Part shown: positions 1-8,626 of the stretch, in pieces
Layout of the letters: the number at the start of each line of letters is the position of its first letter
How positions within the stretch are numbered: position 1 is the stretch's first letter
Assembly (NCBI GenBank): GCA_024919175.1
Contig: CP103804.1
Coordinates: 3,782,001-3,846,000, forward strand
DNA: 64,000 nt
Direction: 5' to 3'
Source: Clostridioides difficile
GTDB lineage: Bacteria > Bacillota > Clostridia > Peptostreptococcales > Peptostreptococcaceae
Translations under genes and position numbers: made by a program
The notes under the pieces: model-generated
The model's database searches: none
What the model saw: the letters and a program-made list of their open reading frames with translations, nothing else
Told to the model about the DNA's origin: nothing

Positions 1-538
1 CTATCTCAGAGGAACCTCTTTCAATTAATAAATCAGAATTATCATTTGGGTTAAATTTAGGGTCTAAGTCTCTTATATACAATCCAGTTCTACTTATTTC
101 ACCTTTACTATTTACTGAATTATCTTCAATATCTTTATCGCTTAAAATTATGAAAGAACCTGTAACAGAATTTTTTCTCAAAAGATATATTAAGTTTTCA
201 GATATATTTTTTATAATTTTTTTATTAATTTCTTCATTGATACCCACATCTTTGATTGAGGCTTTATTTTCGTCTAAAACCTTTTTTACAGATGAGTTAA
301 TTGCAAGTTCTGTTTCACTTGTCTTTGACCATCTTTGCAACATCTCATTTTGTATATAATTTTTACGATTAATTACTCTTTCATTTAAAATATCAAATGA
401 ATTGTCATTTAGTTTTTTAATAGTTCCTCCCCATAAAATTGTGGCACAAAATAAACTTGTTTGAATTAGCATAACAATAATTAGGGGAAATATCATCTTT
501 TTCATTATTGAGTTATTCTTTTTTAGATTATTTTCCAT
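1..538 (-). CDS. membrane-anchored sensor-like protein, 5' part only (runs off left edge)
   Basis: Reading leftwards from the ATG at 538 the frame stays open to the window edge (about 179 codons). The protein starts with a short basic segment, then one hydrophobic segment at about residues 14-37 (MIFPLIIVMLIQTSLFCATI), then a polar, probably extracytoplasmic region. This is the usual N-terminus of a sensor histidine kinase, chemoreceptor or GGDEF/EAL protein, but the output domain lies outside the window, so no function is assigned. A GGTGG ribosome-binding site precedes the ATG. The gene begins 50 bases after the stop of a solute-binding lipoprotein on the same strand, so the two may be co-transcribed and the lipoprotein could be its ligand-binding partner (inference). 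Confidence 0.75.
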   Translation of the reverse strand, partial: MENNLKKNNSIMKKMIFPLIIVMLIQTSLFCATILWGGTIKKLNDNSFDILNERVINRKNYIQNEMLQRWSKTSETELAINSSVKKVLDENKASIKDVGINEEINKKIIKNISENLIYLLRKNSVTGSFIILSDKDIEDNSVNSKGEISRTGLYIRDLDPKFNPNDNSDLLIERGSSEI

Positions 539-588
539 ATTTATTCCACCCATACCTTTGTGCATTTTGGTATACGTTGCCAATTCAC

Positions 589-2049
589 CTACTCTTTTAT
601 AGCATTTTCAAGCTCAGTCTTAAAATTCAAAAACCATGCTGAAAAATTTTCATCATTATTAAATTGTGCTACTGCATTCTCTTTAGAAGTTCCGTTTTTT
701 ATCAATTCATTTATTTTATTTAAATCTTCTTTAGCCTTATCAAACATTGAATACTCAAGGATTTGTCTGGCTTTTGTTCCACCATCAAATGCTTTATTAG
801 TATACAACTTACAGCTATTAATTTGTTCAATAGACGAAACAATTGAACTTTCCACTTTACTTGATACCTTTAAATCATCTTTATTCATGACCTCTTTTAT
901 AACATCTAAATCATTTGTTTTTTTCTTTACTGGTAAGTATCCAGAAGCAATAGAGAATTTTATATTAGACTCTTTATCTGTAAACCATTTTAAAAATTCT
1001 ACTGATGCATATTCTTCTTCTTTAGTAGATTTTGTTACAGCCATTCCTGCCCCTTGTTGTACAGCATATTTTTCTTTATCTTTAAAACGTGGAGCTTGAA
1101 AAACAGATGTCTCAATTTTATAGCTCTCATTATCATTTAACATTACTTCATCTGGAAAATACGATGCTCCTGAACTAGACCCAACAAGAGCTAGTATATC
1201 TCCTGTTTTTGCATCATCAGAACGGAATTTACCATAAGATGCAAAATATCCATTTATGTATGGTACATAAAAATTATCCCACAGTTTTTTCATAACCTTT
1301 TCATCGAGATTTAGTGTAACTTTTCCATCTTTAACTGAAAAAATTTCTACACCTAACTGCTTGTTTCCTATAATAATATAATTCGCTAAAGCATCTCTTC
1401 CAAAAAATGCTTTACCATCATTAGGCTCTTTTGTTAAACTATCTGTCCATTCATAATATTTTTTTGATGTCTCTACTAACCCTTCAATTGTTTGTATATC
1501 ATTTATGTTTGAATTTGTAGCTTTTGCAAACTTATCCCAATCAGTCTTATTTAACATCAAAACCTCAGTAGATTTTGCAATTGGGAAAAGCTTAAATTCG
1601 TTGTCAGAATTTAGTCTACCTTCATCTACATATTCTTCTATATACTCATTTAATTCTTCTTTACTCATGTACTTGTCAATATCTACTAGTAATTCTAATT
1701 TATCCATTTCATATGCTGTATCTGAATACGCCGCAAAAATATTTGGAACATCTTCAGAACCAACCTTCTTATTAGCAGAATCTAGCACCTTCTCAGATAA
1801 ATCAAATACATTTCCTTGACTAAATGCTTCAACAATAATTCCTTTTTCAGCACCTACAGTGTCATTAAATTCCTTAACTAGCTTATCAAATGCTATTTTT
1901 TGCTGTCCATTATAATAATGCCAAATTTCTATTGATGTCGGATTTTCTGGGTCTAATTTATAGCTATCTTCCTTTTTCAAACCACACCCTGTAAGTAATA
2001 AAACAATCATTGATGTGATAATTAATTTTACAAATCTACTCCTATTCAT
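589..2049 (-). CDS. extracellular solute-binding lipoprotein (family 1, sugar-type ABC)
   Basis: A 486-residue protein with a lipoprotein signal: basic start, hydrophobic core and lipobox LLTGC with the acylated cysteine at residue 23. The mature part begins with a strand typical of family 1 binding proteins (SIEIWHYYNGQQKIAFDKLV) and contains the family-typical W-D-N/F-Y-V-P and GAGMAV segments. It should sit on the outer face of the membrane and bind a sugar or oligosaccharide. No permease or ATPase gene is adjacent in the window. Its only close same-strand partner is the sensor-like gene downstream, so it may act in sensing rather than import (inference). The ligand cannot be told from sequence. 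Confidence 0.85.
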   Translation of the reverse strand: MNRSRFVKLIITSMIVLLLTGCGLKKEDSYKLDPENPTSIEIWHYYNGQQKIAFDKLVKEFNDTVGAEKGIIVEAFSQGNVFDLSEKVLDSANKKVGSEDVPNIFAAYSDTAYEMDKLELLVDIDKYMSKEELNEYIEEYVDEGRLNSDNEFKLFPIAKSTEVLMLNKTDWDKFAKATNSNINDIQTIEGLVETSKKYYEWTDSLTKEPNDGKAFFGRDALANYIIIGNKQLGVEIFSVKDGKVTLNLDEKVMKKLWDNFYVPYINGYFASYGKFRSDDAKTGDILALVGSSSGASYFPDEVMLNDNESYKIETSVFQAPRFKDKEKYAVQQGAGMAVTKSTKEEEYASVEFLKWFTDKESNIKFSIASGYLPVKKKTNDLDVIKEVMNKDDLKVSSKVESSIVSSIEQINSCKLYTNKAFDGGTKARQILEYSMFDKAKEDLNKINELIKNGTSKENAVAQFNNDENFSAWFLNFKTELENAIKE

Positions 2050-2141
2050 AAAATCGACTCCTTCAAATGTATAAAATTTATTATAGCATTAAAACTGTAA
2101 CTCAATTACTTATATTAAGTATAAAATATTTACTGATATAT

Positions 2142-2516
2142 TTAAACAGGACTAACAGTATATTTGAACGCAACTAGAAAACAAATGATTACAAATATTG
2201 AAAAGATACCCTTAGCATAATTCTTCTCTCTAAATGCACCAAATGATACTAGACCTTGTTGAATAGCCACTGTAATTACTAAAAGTGTCATTATTATATT
2301 AAGCTGAACTAACTTAAACAGATAAAGCAAAGAAAATATTACTAAAAGGACACATAATACAATACTAGATTTATTGATAATAGCAGTAATCTTGTCTTCT
2401 TTTTTATGTTGTTTATTAGATTCTTTTGACCTCTCTTTATTTAAAGTTTCAACCTTTTTATTATACCTTGCCCTTGTTTTATCCTTATATTTTGTGTTTT
2501 TATTCTTATTACCCAT
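2142..2516 (-). CDS. small membrane protein of unknown function
   Basis: A 124-residue protein not recognised as a named family. The first 45 residues are very lysine/arginine-rich and polar (cytosolic by the positive-inside rule). They are followed by three hydrophobic segments at about 48-68, 72-92 and 102-120. The layout, basic tail then a small membrane bundle, gives no catalytic motif. It lies between the solute-binding lipoprotein and motB on the same strand, about 90 and 180 bases away, with a terminator separating it from motB, so it is probably its own unit. A real gene is supported by codon pattern and hydropathy. Confidence 0.6.
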   Translation of the reverse strand: MGNKNKNTKYKDKTRARYNKKVETLNKERSKESNKQHKKEDKITAIINKSSIVLCVLLVIFSLLYLFKLVQLNIIMTLLVITVAIQQGLVSFGAFREKNYAKGIFSIFVIICFLVAFKYTVSPV

Positions 2517-2650
2517 TTATTTACTCACCTTCGATATCAATTTTAAAATTGAGTCCTTTCATAATTTAAATATTATATATTTAAGATACCATATATTTTC
2601 ACAAAAAGGTAAATTACTATCCATCTATTTTTAATTTTTGCATAAAAAAA

Positions 2651-2686
2651 CTATCCCTTATTAGAAATAATTCTGTATTGAGATAG
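2651..2686 (-). terminator. intrinsic terminator of motAB
   Basis: Arms 2651-2657 and 2680-2686 pair with one U:C mismatch around a loop that holds its own small inverted repeat. On the minus strand the hairpin is followed by seven T (2644-2650). It lies just after the motB stop. Confidence 0.8.
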
Positions 2687-2695
2687 CTTATTTAA

Positions 2696-3436
2696 CTATT
2701 TATTTTCTCCAACATTTTCTACATCATCGAACTTACTATCAACCAAGACTATATCAACTCTTCTGTTTTTTGATTTGCCATCTGGAGATGAATTATCAGC
2801 TATTGGTCTAAATTCACCATATCCTACAGCAGACAACTTATTTGGTGCAATACCTGCACTATCAATGAGAAGTTGAACAACATTGGTTGCTCTCATGACT
2901 GATAAATCCCAATTAGATTTAAATTCAGAATTTTTTATAGATAGGTTATCTGTGTGACCTTCTACTCTTATGTAACTATTCATTTCATTTAACATCTTAC
3001 CTATTTGAATAATCTTATCTCTCGAATCATTTATTATAACAGCCTTTCCAGTATCAAATAAGATAGTGTCTTTAAGGCTTATTACTAATCCTCTATCTTG
3101 AGCTTTTAATGATACTGAATTTGCCAATCCACTTTCATTTAGATAGTTTTGAATATTTTCAGCAACTTCTTTAACCTCAGGGTTTTGTAAACTATCTAAA
3201 TTATTATTGTTTGGGTCAACTACTGGTTCTATTTTACTTTGTCCACCTTCAATAACTCCAGAGGAACCACCAAATGCAGAATTTAGAGATTGAGATAATT
3301 GTTTGTATTTCTCTGCATCGACATTACTCATAGAATACATTATGACAAAGAAAATCATAAGTAATGTTATGAGGTCTGAATAAGTTAAAAGCCATCGCTC
3401 ATTATTTTCTTCTTTTTCGTCTTCATCATGTAACAT
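2696..3436 (-). CDS. motB: MotB-type stator protein
   Basis: A 246-residue protein with a single N-terminal membrane helix (about 16-38). It carries the proton- or ion-binding aspartate D21 in the motif TYSDLITLLMIFF. A linker follows, then a C-terminal OmpA/MotB peptidoglycan-binding domain (about 110-235) with VEGHTDN and the NRRVDI-type end. With MotA it forms the ion channel that drives the flagellar motor and anchors it to peptidoglycan. It starts 20 bases after motA. No other flagellar gene is in the window, so this may be a second or detached stator pair. Family assignment is firm; its role in swimming is not shown here. Confidence 0.92.
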   Translation of the reverse strand: MLHDEDEKEENNERWLLTYSDLITLLMIFFVIMYSMSNVDAEKYKQLSQSLNSAFGGSSGVIEGGQSKIEPVVDPNNNNLDSLQNPEVKEVAENIQNYLNESGLANSVSLKAQDRGLVISLKDTILFDTGKAVIINDSRDKIIQIGKMLNEMNSYIRVEGHTDNLSIKNSEFKSNWDLSVMRATNVVQLLIDSAGIAPNKLSAVGYGEFRPIADNSSPDGKSKNRRVDIVLVDSKFDDVENVGENK

Positions 3437-3456
3437 AACTATTCCATCCTTTTATA

Positions 3457-4245
3457 TTATTCAATTCTACCATCAACTTCTCCAAGTTCAATTAATTCTT
3501 TTGAATTTAAAAATATCTTTAATTTTTCTGTCATTAAATTAGAGTTATCACCCTCAAGTATAGATAGTATTGCTTCTATTACTAAAAGTCTTTCATTAGT
3601 TTCTTGTTGATTTATAGCTTTAAGCTTTGATGATATTGGTATCCAAATTAAATTGGCAGAACCAACACCATATAAAGTAGCTAAAAACGCTACAGATATC
3701 TGAGGTCCAAGTGCATCTGGATTACTCGAAAGGTTACCTAAAATATGTACTAATCCCATTACTGTACCTATGATTCCCAGTGTAGGTGCATACCCTCCTG
3801 CTGAATCAAATATTGCTATTCCTTCTTTATGTCTTTTTGATGTTATCTGTATCTGAGATTCTAATATGTTTCTTATTGTAGCTGCATCAACTCCATCTAC
3901 CATAAGTTCAAGGCCTTTTCTAATAAATGGGTCTAATTCGCCATTTTCGCTTATTTCTTTATCAATGCTAAGAAGACCTTCTTTTCTGGCCTTGATTGCA
4001 ATTTCTTTAAAATAAACTATGTTTTCTATATTGTTAGGCTTTTTATTTTTAAAAGCTAACGACATTATCTTTATGGATTTTTTGAACACAGGAAATGGTG
4101 TTGAAGCACCAACAGCTCCTATAGTTCCACCAAAAACAACAAGTGCCGATGAAAATACAAATAATGCCCCAATGTGTCCCCCATCAATAACGAAAGCAAC
4201 CACTAAAGATGCTATTCCCACTATAAAGAAAATTAAAGTTGTCAT
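3457..4245 (-). CDS. motA: MotA-type stator protein
   Basis: A 262-residue membrane protein with four hydrophobic segments. It shows the MotA/TolQ/ExbB proton-channel hallmark GGYAPTLGIIGTVMGLVHIL near residue 150 and a second channel helix with conserved proline (LIWIPISSKL) near 200. It pairs with the downstream motB to form the flagellar stator. Start: ATG at 4245 preceded by AAGGAGGT. The tRNA-Ser upstream is separated from it by its own terminator, so motAB should have its own promoter in the short gap. Family call is firm. Confidence 0.92.
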   Translation of the reverse strand: MTTLIFFIVGIASLVVAFVIDGGHIGALFVFSSALVVFGGTIGAVGASTPFPVFKKSIKIMSLAFKNKKPNNIENIVYFKEIAIKARKEGLLSIDKEISENGELDPFIRKGLELMVDGVDAATIRNILESQIQITSKRHKEGIAIFDSAGGYAPTLGIIGTVMGLVHILGNLSSNPDALGPQISVAFLATLYGVGSANLIWIPISSKLKAINQQETNERLLVIEAILSILEGDNSNLMTEKLKIFLNSKELIELGEVDGRIE

Positions 4246-4304
4246 ATATTACCTCCTTCCTTTAATCATGTATGCTAGGCTATTTTTATTAATAGACATT
4301 ATAA

Positions 4305-4333
4305 AAAGACTATTTCTAATAAGAATAGTCTTT
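4305..4333 (-). terminator. terminator of tRNA-Ser
   Basis: A ten-base perfect stem (4305-4314 with 4324-4333) lies just downstream of the tRNA on the minus strand. A short T-rich tract follows it (TTAT). Confidence 0.7.
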
Positions 4334-4339
4334 ATTAAT

Positions 4340-4430
4340 TGGCGGAGAAGGAGGGATTCGAACCCTCGCACCGGTTACCCAGCCTAATCCCTTAGCAGGG
4401 GATCCTCTTGAGCCACTTGAGTACTTCTCC
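4340..4430 (-). tRNA. tRNA-Ser(GCU)
   Basis: On the minus strand the acceptor stem GGAGAAG/CTTCTCC, a D arm, an anticodon loop CTGCTAA closed by CCC/GGG (anticodon GCT, reads AGC/AGU), a long class II variable arm and a T arm GGTTCGAATCC are all readable. Discriminator G and an encoded CCA end the gene at 4340. The long variable arm confirms a serine tRNA. Confidence 0.97.
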
Positions 4431-4689
4431 TTATTTCTATGCAATTAAATTATATAATAAAATTATATTTTAGTCAATTAATTTATGAAATTTAAGGTAT
4501 TTTAAGTCATTAAATATCTATTTTTACTTTTTCACTTAAATGTGAGTTTGAAATATGGTAAAATTATCTTGCATAACGCTTATAATATTATTTAATAAAT
4601 ATACACACATTAACATATAGACATAAATCCTTAATTCATCATAAGTTATGCTTAAAACTAAAATAATATTAATCCAAGGAGGATTTTCC

Positions 4690-5454
4690 ATGTTACCACA
4701 GGAAAGATATGAGAAGATTTTAAGTATTCTCGAATCAGATAATATAATTAAAATAAATGACATAGTCCAAATGTTTGATATATCAATAGAAACAGCTCGA
4801 AGAGACTTAGCACATATGGAAAGTATTGGACTTTTAAAAAGAGTTTATGGTGGTGCTATACCAGTTATAGCAAGTAGCGTAGAACTTAACTATATTAAAA
4901 GAAAAAAGATAAATTCAAATGATAAAAAGCAAATTGCTCTTAAATGTAGTGAATTTATAAATACAAATGACACTATTTTTATGGATACTGGAACTACTGT
5001 CCTTGAAGTTGCGAAAAATTTAAAAGACAAAAAAAACTTAACTGTAATAACTAACTCCATTTTGGTTGCAAATGAGCTTATGAATACTAATATAAAAGTA
5101 TATGTACTTGGTGGATATCTTAGAGAAACTGAAGGTTCTTTTTCTGGACCACTTACATTAGCAGCCATTGAACAATTTAATGTCGATAAGGCAATTTTAG
5201 GTGCTGGAGGTATTACACTTGAAAATGGTATTTCTGACTATCACTTAGAAGAATCCCTTGTTCGAAAAAAAATGATTGAAAGGTCTAGAAAATCAATAGT
5301 AGTTGTTGAACCACCTAAGTTTGGAATAAATTCATTTGCTTCAGTTGCTCCTATAGAGCACATAGATACTATTATTACATCTGCTAGTATAGACCACGAC
5401 ATAATTATAGAATTTTCTCAAAAAGGAATACCTTTAGTCATCGCTGATAATTAG
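4690..5454 (+). CDS. DeoR-family transcriptional regulator
   Basis: A 254-residue regulator. The N-terminal winged helix (residues 1-57, LPQERYEKILSILES then a helix with ETARRDL) is the DeoR DNA-binding signature. The C-terminal sugar-phosphate isomerase-like sensor domain contains the DTGTT phosphate-binding loop and a GGxxR-type segment (LGGYLRETEGS). Such proteins are usually repressors released by a phosphorylated intermediate of the pathway they control. I chose the ATG at 4690 over one 14 codons earlier because AAGGAGG ends eight bases before it. It faces the eutH-like/kinase pair convergently and probably controls that locus (inference). Confidence 0.9.
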   Translation: MLPQERYEKILSILESDNIIKINDIVQMFDISIETARRDLAHMESIGLLKRVYGGAIPVIASSVELNYIKRKKINSNDKKQIALKCSEFINTNDTIFMDTGTTVLEVAKNLKDKKNLTVITNSILVANELMNTNIKVYVLGGYLRETEGSFSGPLTLAAIEQFNVDKAILGAGGITLENGISDYHLEESLVRKKMIERSRKSIVVVEPPKFGINSFASVAPIEHIDTIITSASIDHDIIIEFSQKGIPLVIADN

Positions 5455-5499
5455 CTTGTATGATTGATTTTTAGTTCCTTATAAAATATCTAAAGTTAA

Positions 5500-5527
5500 G
5501 GAGCCAAATAATTATTTATTTAGCTCC
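5500..5527. terminator. convergent hairpin between deoR-like and eutH-like genes
   Basis: GGAGC at 5500-5504 and GCTCC at 5523-5527 close an AT-rich stem. It sits between two convergent genes and may end transcripts from both sides. T tracts are weak. Confidence 0.55.
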
Positions 5528-5654
5528 ATTTATACCTAAACTATATTGTGTATTTACTATGTCACTATGTCTTTTTTTTATTTACATTATTTGTTCAATT
5601 TAACTTAATTCTGTTTTTTAATTTAACTTAACTCTGACTTTAACATTACTTCTT

Positions 5655-6770
5655 TTATACAGCCTCCTTTTTCATTTTACTACTTTGTTCTTCTTCTGCT
5701 GTTAAATCTTTTGTCATTACCATAGCAAGTGCAATCGCCAATACTCCACCAACTAACTTTCCAATTACAACAGGTGTAATCATCTCTGGCACTACTCCTG
5801 CTGTAAATCCTAGATGGTCACCTAGTGCTGCTGTCGCACAAACTAGCCATGCTGTATTTACTACCTTTCCTTTTGGGCTCATGTCTTTCATCATTTTATA
5901 TACTGGAATACTATTAGCCAGAGTGAAAACTAATCCTGCTGCACTTGTTGCATCCATACCTAATTTTCCACCCACTGCTGTAAGTGGTTTATTTAAAACT
6001 TTAACTAATAAATGTAATATAGGAAAAGTACCCAATAATACTATTGCAATACTTCCAATTACTTGAATACCTTCTCTTATAGGTGTCATTCCTTTTATAA
6101 GTACTATACCTGTTATTTCTTGAAATGCTGCTGCACCTAATCCTATCGTTATCAATATAGATATAATTTTTCCAAAAACTAAAGACCCATTTATCATAAG
6201 TGTTGAATTTACTTTCAGACCTATTGCTAACAGTACTGCTAATATTATTACTGGCACCATGTTTATAATCACCATTGATAAATTAAATCCTGCTATCACT
6301 CCTCCTACAATCCCTCCAAAAGGTATTGTTATTAATCCTATTAATAATCCTTTTGCAAAAAAGGGTCTATCTTCATACTCTATAAGACCTAGTCCTACTG
6401 GGATTGAAAATACAAGTGTACACCCAAGCATTGATGATACAATTAATCCTGCAAGCATACCTGCTTCTTTATTGTGTGCAAGTTCCATTGCTAATGGATA
6501 CCCCCCCATATCATTTGCTAATATAGTTGCAAACATAGATGGGTCTGCTCCACATAAATTGAATATCGGTATTATTACAGGGCCTAATACATTTGAGATA
6601 ACTGGAGCTAGACATACTATACCAACCATCCCTAAAGCTAGTGGTCCCATTGAATTAAAACCTTCTTCAAATTGTTCACCAAGCCCAAATTTATTTCCAA
6701 TTATCCTATCTAATGCTCCTAAAAGCACCCCTACAGCCATTATATATAATATAACTTTATCAAAGGGCAT
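5655..6770 (-). CDS. EutH-type ethanolamine or amino-alcohol transporter
   Basis: A 371-residue very hydrophobic protein with about ten membrane segments. It matches EutH along most of its length: GLGEQFEEGFNSMGPLALGM, VLGPVIIPIF, ANDMGGYPLAMELA and ALGDHLGFTAGVVP are all diagnostic. EutH facilitates ethanolamine uptake. No other eut gene (ammonia lyase, shell proteins) is present here, and known C. difficile eut genes sit in a separate operon, so this is a stray paralogue that may carry a related amino-alcohol. It is 39 bases downstream of the kinase on the same strand and probably co-transcribed. A seven-G run occurs in the coding strand near 6502. Confidence 0.85.
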   Translation of the reverse strand: MPFDKVILYIMAVGVLLGALDRIIGNKFGLGEQFEEGFNSMGPLALGMVGIVCLAPVISNVLGPVIIPIFNLCGADPSMFATILANDMGGYPLAMELAHNKEAGMLAGLIVSSMLGCTLVFSIPVGLGLIEYEDRPFFAKGLLIGLITIPFGGIVGGVIAGFNLSMVIINMVPVIILAVLLAIGLKVNSTLMINGSLVFGKIISILITIGLGAAAFQEITGIVLIKGMTPIREGIQVIGSIAIVLLGTFPILHLLVKVLNKPLTAVGGKLGMDATSAAGLVFTLANSIPVYKMMKDMSPKGKVVNTAWLVCATAALGDHLGFTAGVVPEMITPVVIGKLVGGVLAIALAMVMTKDLTAEEEQSSKMKKEAV

Positions 6771-6809
6771 ATTTAATTCCTCCTATACATGTAAATACTA
6801 TATTCTACT

Positions 6810-8336
6810 TTAATTAGCACATACCTTTCTGGTATCGTTTTCCCAATTCATAGCTCTTTTTACTGCTTGATTCCATCCAAGCAAAATTTCTTCTCTTTTT
6901 TGTTTAGTCATATTGGGATTGTATTTTTTGCTTATTGTAAACTCATTTCTAATTTCATCAATACTATTCCAAACACCACAGGAAAGACCTGCCATATATC
7001 CTACTCCAAGCACTGTTGTCTCAGGATTTTCTGCAATTTCAATTGGTATATCTAATATATCGGATTGAAACTGCATTGTAAAATTATTTTTTGTAATTCC
7101 ACCATCCACTCTTAGCATTTTTATATCTTTTCCTGAAGCTAAATTCATAGAATCAACAACATCTTTGACCTGAAGTGCAACAGATTCAAGAGTAGCTCTT
7201 ACTATATGCTCTTTCTTAGTACTTCCTGTTATACCAACCATTGTACCTCTTGCATATTGGTCCCAATAAGGCGCTGCAATCCCTGCAAATGCTGGAACAA
7301 AATATACACCACCAGTACTTGGTATTGAGTTAGCCATGTCATCAGTTTCTGAGTAATTTTTTATAACTCCAATTCCATCTCTAAGCCACTGTATTGCAGC
7401 ACCTGCTATATATACTCCACCATCATAAGCATATGTAATTTTGTCCCCTATTTTCCAGGCAACAGTTGTTAATATACCATTGCCTGCTATATTCAACTCT
7501 TCACCTATATTCATATACAAGAAACATCCTGTTCCATAGGTATTTTTAACCATACCTGTCTCAAAACATCCATTTCCAAATAGAGCTGCTGGCTGGTCAA
7601 CCATTGAAGCAGTAATTTTTATTGATACACCACAAAACGCCTCTTTATCCGTAGTACCAAAATCACCACTCGTAGGCATTATATCTGCTAAAATACTTCT
7701 AGGAACTCCTATAATATCAAGCAATTCTCTATCCCAATCCATATCTCTTATATTAAAAAGCATGGTTCTTGCTGCTGTAGAAACATCAGTTAAAAAAGAC
7801 TTTCCTCCTGTCATTTTCCAAATTAACCAGCTATCTAATGTTCCTGCAAGAACTTCTCCATTTTTGATTTTTTCTTTTACACCTTTTACATTATCTATTA
7901 TCCATTTAATTTTTGTCCCTGAAAAATAAGGGTCTATAATTAGTCCTGTTTTATCTATTATCTTATTTTCTAATCCAGGTATATTCTTTAAGTTTTCAAC
8001 ATAATCATAAGTTCTTCTACATTGCCATACAATTGCATTGTATAGTGGCATACCTGTATTTTTATCCCATAGCATTACTGTTTCACCTTGATTATCTATA
8101 CCTATTCCCTTTATATCACTTTCGTCTATTCCACTTTTAAAAGCTTGTTGTAGTACATTATTACTTACAGTTTTTGTGTTATTCCAAATTTCTATAGGGT
8201 CATGTTCGACGTATCCTGATTGTGGATAGATTTGAGTATGTTCCATATAATCACTAAAAACAAACTCTGATTTTTCATTTATTAATACTGCTCTTGTTCC
8301 TGTTGTTCCTTGATCAATTGCTAAGACATATTTCAC
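6810..8336 (-). CDS. FGGY-family kinase, glycerol-kinase-like with altered substrate pocket
   Basis: A 508-residue protein aligned by eye along its whole length with GlpK: ATP loop IDQGTTGTRAV, GYVEHDPIEIW, NAIVWQCRRT, IDPYFSGTKIKW, MVDQPAALFG, NTYGTGCF and LRVDGGITKNNF. Glycerol contacts Trp, Tyr, Asp and Phe are kept. The arginine of the GlpK motif NQRET (mature R83 in E. coli) is glycine here (NQGET, residue 84, codon 8085-8087). The activating histidine region of Firmicute GlpK is also absent. It may therefore phosphorylate something other than glycerol. Start is GTG at 8336, eight bases after GGGGGA. Co-directional with the eutH-like gene. Confidence 0.85.
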   Translation of the reverse strand: MKYVLAIDQGTTGTRAVLINEKSEFVFSDYMEHTQIYPQSGYVEHDPIEIWNNTKTVSNNVLQQAFKSGIDESDIKGIGIDNQGETVMLWDKNTGMPLYNAIVWQCRRTYDYVENLKNIPGLENKIIDKTGLIIDPYFSGTKIKWIIDNVKGVKEKIKNGEVLAGTLDSWLIWKMTGGKSFLTDVSTAARTMLFNIRDMDWDRELLDIIGVPRSILADIMPTSGDFGTTDKEAFCGVSIKITASMVDQPAALFGNGCFETGMVKNTYGTGCFLYMNIGEELNIAGNGILTTVAWKIGDKITYAYDGGVYIAGAAIQWLRDGIGVIKNYSETDDMANSIPSTGGVYFVPAFAGIAAPYWDQYARGTMVGITGSTKKEHIVRATLESVALQVKDVVDSMNLASGKDIKMLRVDGGITKNNFTMQFQSDILDIPIEIAENPETTVLGVGYMAGLSCGVWNSIDEIRNEFTISKKYNPNMTKQKREEILLGWNQAVKRAMNWENDTRKVCAN

Positions 8337-8510
8337 TTTAAACGTCCCCCTTTATTTTCAGAATTAATAGATTTTTTATTATTTTTTGAATATAAAATCT
8401 ATTTAACTTATTTATATTCTACATCATCTTGGGGATTTATACAATATTCATTACAATATTTTTTGTTTTTTTTACTTTTTTTGATTGTTAAAGTATTTTA
8501 ATTAAAATAT

Positions 8511-8520
8511 TATTGCAATA
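8511..8520. promoter_or_regulatory. small palindrome in the divergent promoter region
   Basis: The 290-base region between the divergent kinase and aminotransferase genes must hold both promoters. A perfect ten-base inverted repeat TATTGCAATA lies at its centre in very AT-rich DNA. It is a candidate DeoR-type operator, but short palindromes are common in such DNA. Confidence 0.3.
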
Positions 8521-8626
8521 TTATTAATTTTATTCTATAATCTAGTTAAATTAACACATAATATTTTAATAATCACACATAAACAGTCATTCTAAAATTT
8601 AAATTAAACTTTAAGGAGGATTTGCA

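Noticed and set aside
560..1099. Long open frame opposite the solute-binding lipoprotein gene
   Set aside because: It lies wholly inside a well-supported gene, has no ribosome site and no protein-like motif; it reflects codon bias of the other strand.
6502..6508. Seven-base C run in the eutH-like gene and another near 30617 in fchA as phase-variation tracts
   Set aside because: Both encode conserved glycines in frame, and seven bases is short for slippage switching.
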